A DNA stretch of 64,000 nt. Source: Rhodobacterales bacterium. Lineage in GTDB: Bacteria; Pseudomonadota; Alphaproteobacteria; Rhodobacterales; Rhodobacteraceae. The DNA lies in contig JANYFE010000053.1 of NCBI GenBank assembly GCA_025362795.1, positions 1 through 64,000 of the forward strand, read 5' to 3'. The notes under the pieces are model-generated. The model was not told the DNA's origin. It saw only the letters and a program-made list of their open reading frames with translations, and did no database searches. This document shows positions 61,289 to 64,000 of this stretch, piece by piece. The stretch's first letter is position 1; every line of letters starts with the position of its first letter. Made by a program: the position numbers and the translations under genes.

Positions 61289-61492
61289 ATGCTGATCACG
61301 GAACCGAACCTGCACAACCCGGATGAGATCTATGCGCGTCTGATCGCCGCGCATGACGGCCTGTCAGAGGCGGAGAGCCACGCCCTGAATGCGCGGCTCG
61401 TTCTGATCTTGATGAACCACATCGGCAATCATGCGATCCTGACAGAGGCGCTTGGCCATGCCAGACCAACGGGCGGGACCGGCCAGAACTAG
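61289..61492 (+). CDS. DUF2783-like small protein; candidate MhaB-like coupling protein
   Basis: 67 aa, MLITEPNLHNPDEIYARLIAAHDGLSEAESHALNARLVLILMNHIGN; immediately downstream of the FAD hydroxylase. Confidence 0.6.
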   Translation: MLITEPNLHNPDEIYARLIAAHDGLSEAESHALNARLVLILMNHIGNHAILTEALGHARPTGGTGQN

Positions 61493-61574
61493 CGGGCGCT
61501 TGCCCGCGCTGGCGGCCCGCTGGTCGGGCGCTGGTTCGTGCAACCTGCGCCGCCGCTCTGAGCGTTTTCCGACG

Positions 61575-61920
61575 TCAGTAGGTGGGCTTCTTGCCGAAGA
61601 CGACGGCCAGAATAATGATGCCACCGGCAACCATCGTCTGTTCGCTGACGTCCAGCCCCATGATGATCAGCCCGTTGTTGATCGTGCCGATCAGCAGCGA
61701 TCCGGCAAAGGTGCCAAGGATCGTGTCGCGCCCGCCGAACAGGCTGGTGCCACCCAGGATGACGCGGCAATCGCCATCAACTCTGCCCCTTCGCCAAAGT
61801 TGAAGCGGGCGGTTTGCGTCATGCCGGAATACAACAGCCCCGACAGGGCGGCCGCGGCGCCCGACAGCAGAAATGCTGCGACCTTGATGCGGTGGGCGCC
61901 CGTTTCGACGCGATCAAGCA
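61575..61920 (-). pseudogene. Sugar ABC transporter permease (RbsC-like), 3' remnant with frameshift
   Basis: Minus strand reads HRIKVAAFLLSGAAAALSGLLYSGMTQTARFNFGEGAELMAIAA, then in another frame VILGGTSLFGGRDTILGTFAGSLLIGTINNGLIIMGLDVSEQTMVAGGIIILAVVFGKKPTY*. Confidence 0.85.
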
Positions 61921-61923
61921 CCG

Positions 61924-62493
61924 GGCGTTAGCCGTTGTGGGCGATGCGCTGGCGACTATGGACGAACTGGATGCGTGCCTTGCCGACTGGACCGCACCTG
62001 GCGCCATCTGGCCCACGCCAAAGCCTTGTTTGCAGAATGGGATGCGCTGCTGGACAGCCACCAGACCCCGACCAACGCGCCGGTCCCGACCTATGCGCCC
62101 GTGGTTAACGTGGTGAACACCTGAGCCACGTCGAACGACACCTTGATCGCGGCGGCGGGCGGCATCCCCGGAGAGGTCGCAAAAGGTTGGCGTGTCAAGA
62201 CACCAAACACCTTTGATCTGGAATTCGGTTTTTCCTGCATGGGCTCTGAAATCGCCGTTGGCTGGGGCTGTGCGATGGCGCAAAGCACGCCCGGCGGTCT
62301 TGGCGGCACGCCCATCGTGATGCAGAGTGACGGCACGTATATGATGATGAACTCCGATATCTATTCGACCGTGCTTTCCGGCCGCAAGATGATCGTCATC
62401 GTCTGCGACAACGGCGGTTATGCAGTCATCAGCCGCCTGCAACAGATCAAGGGCGTGCCGGATTTCAACAGTCTCTTGAAAGATTGCCGCATC
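61924..62493 (+). pseudogene. iolD: IolD (trihydroxycyclohexane-dione hydrolase) remnant with frameshift and internal TGA (62122-62124)
   Basis: AEWDALLDSHQTPTNAPVPTYAPVVNVVNT* and TLIAAAGGIPGEVAKGWRVKTPNTFDLEFGFSCMGSEIAVGWG…GTYMMMNSDIYSTVLSGRKMIVIVCDNGGYAVISRLQQIKGVPDFNSLLKDCRI. Confidence 0.85.
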
Positions 62494-62623
62494 ACCGGCA
62501 AAGCCAACCCACTGCACGTTGACTGGGATGTCGGGGTGCCCGTAGTCTCTACCCGTGATCGTGTAAACGCGGCCCGTGACAGCCAAATTGCCATCCGCGC
62601 CTAGCAGCGCGCAGGAGTCTAAG

Positions 62624-63535
62624 ATGAAAGCCAAACCCCAACTTAAGGCCACACTGGGCATTGCGCCCATCGCTTGGTGGAATGATGATCTTGCCGAACT
62701 GTCTGACGATGTAAGTTTGGAAGAATGCTTGCGACAAGCCTCGGTCGCGGGCTTCACCGGGATGGAAACCGGGCGTCGCTTTCCGATGGATATGGCCGAA
62801 CTTGGGCCAATCCTGAAGAAATACGGCATCTCGGTTTGCGGCGGCTGGTTTTCTGGCCTGCTGCTGGATGGTGACATCGAGGTGGAAAAAGACCGCGTCG
62901 CGGCACAGCACGCATTCTTCAAGGCGGCTCGGGCACCTTGCATCGTCTATGGTGAAACCGCCCGATCCGTTCAAGGCATCAAATCCGCCCCGCTGGCCAC
63001 CAAGCCCAAATTGACTGAGGCCGAAGTGGCCGTTTATGGCCGCAAGATCAGCGACTTCGCCGACTGGTGTGCCGCGAATGGCATGCCGATCAGCTATCAC
63101 CATCACATGGCGGCAGCGATCGAAACCGAGGCGGAACTGGACTTGTTGATGAAGCACTCGACTGTGCCGCTGCTGTTCGACGCGGGCCATATGGCCTTTG
63201 CGGGCGGGGACGTTCTGCGGGTCATCGACAAACACCACAGCCGCATCACCCATGTCCACACCAAGGACATCCGCAAGGCAGTGGTCGACGGGTTGGACCG
63301 CACCAAGGAAAGCTTCCTTGATGCGGTGGTCAAAGGCGCTTTTACTGTGCCAGGCGACGGGTCGCTGGACTTTGAAGCCATCGTGAAAGCCTGCGCCAAA
63401 TATGGCTATGAAGGTTGGTTCGTTGTTGAAGCAGAGCAAGACCCGAAGATCTCGCCACCTTTGGCCATGGCCCAGATGGGCCACAAGGAACTGCTCCGCG
63501 TGATGGCTGCGGCCGGGTATGAGGTTGTGCAGTAA
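62624..63535 (+). CDS. iolE: Inosose (myo-inosose-2) dehydratase
   Basis: LGIAPIAWWNDDLAELSDDVSLEECLRQASVAGFTGMETGRRFPMD; DAGHMAFAGGDVLRVIDKHHSRITHVHTKDIR. Confidence 0.95.
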   Translation: MKAKPQLKATLGIAPIAWWNDDLAELSDDVSLEECLRQASVAGFTGMETGRRFPMDMAELGPILKKYGISVCGGWFSGLLLDGDIEVEKDRVAAQHAFFKAARAPCIVYGETARSVQGIKSAPLATKPKLTEAEVAVYGRKISDFADWCAANGMPISYHHHMAAAIETEAELDLLMKHSTVPLLFDAGHMAFAGGDVLRVIDKHHSRITHVHTKDIRKAVVDGLDRTKESFLDAVVKGAFTVPGDGSLDFEAIVKACAKYGYEGWFVVEAEQDPKISPPLAMAQMGHKELLRVMAAAGYEVVQ

Positions 63536-63809
63536 CCGTCACGACAATTGCTGACGAGCAAAGCCTGTCCGCGGGACAAACGTCCGCTGCCACGGATCCG
63601 CTGCTGCGACGGGCCCGAAAGTTCCTGACTGACGGACCGTAGAACGAGGGTGCTTTCATCGCCTCTAGCACCAGACTTGGCGAACTGATTTCGGCCCGCC
63701 GATCGCAAGATACTCCGTCAAGACCGATGGGGCGTGGCGGCGTTCGGCAACCCAAAGCAGAGAAAAGCAGCCGGGGTTGCAGCGGCGTTATCGTGTGAGG
63801 ACGCTGACG

Positions 63810-63835
63810 TCCTGGAGCGGCGAATTGCTCCAGGA
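63810..63835. repeat. Hairpin TCCTGGAGC-GGCGAATT-GCTCCAGGA
   Basis: Perfect 9-bp arms, 8-nt loop; no T-tract. Confidence 0.6.
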
Positions 63836-63891
63836 CCGAACCTGTCTAAGCCTGCGCGGCGGCTCACTCGCCGATGATGGCCTGTCCACGG

Positions 63892-64000
63892 TCAGGCAAC
63901 AGCGCCGCTGAGGATGACCAGCCTCTGCGGGGCGGTAACAGTGATTTTGCGCCGTTCGGACCGGACGATCCCCTCCCGCTCCCATCCGCTCAGCAACCGG
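63892..64000 (-). CDS. Crp/Fnr-like regulator, C-terminal end (partial, runs off the window)
   Basis: RLLSGWEREGIVRSERRKITVTAPQRLVILSGAVA* resembles a Crp-type HTH tail. Confidence 0.45.
   Translation of the reverse strand, partial: RLLSGWEREGIVRSERRKITVTAPQRLVILSGAVA

Noticed and set aside
63810-63835. Hairpin as an intrinsic terminator
   Set aside because: Good stem but no T-tract on either side.

Overview
This is a GC-rich window that looks alphaproteobacterial (Rhodobacteraceae-like; inferred from gene content and style only). It is almost entirely catabolic. From left to right: (1) the tail of an IS630-type transposase; (2) an orphan pathway with two divergent HisD-like dehydrogenases, an SDR, a bicupin, a short MetE-like Zn thiol-alkyltransferase, an alpha/beta hydrolase and an HpcH/HpaI aldolase; (3) a sugar/amino-sugar block with GH4 glycosidase, SIS-domain protein, BadF-type kinase, DeoR regulator, GatZ/KbaZ and two ABC importers sharing one ATPase; (4) an RpiR-regulated peptide/amide module with Dpp-type transporter, DmpA-type P1 peptidase and nitrilase-family amidase; (5) an RND efflux pump whose adaptor gene is broken; (6) a homoprotocatechuate meta-cleavage operon (hpaR, hpaFEDGHI) whose hpaD start is out of frame, plus 4-hydroxyphenylpyruvate dioxygenase; (7) a candidate amino-alcohol kinase/phospho-lyase pathway; (8) a P450, glutamine-synthetase-like ligase, 2Fe-2S ferredoxin and GATase module that resembles secondary-amine degradation; (9) a homogentisate block with maiA, hmgA, fahA and an MhaAB-like hydroxylase; (10) a decayed inositol locus with an intact iolE. 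The strongest candidates for under-described biology are blocks 2, 7 and 8. Non-coding signals include three copies of a 16-bp palindrome, a shared 16-bp promoter element in front of both hisD-like genes, and several candidate operators. All calls are by eye; no searches were run.
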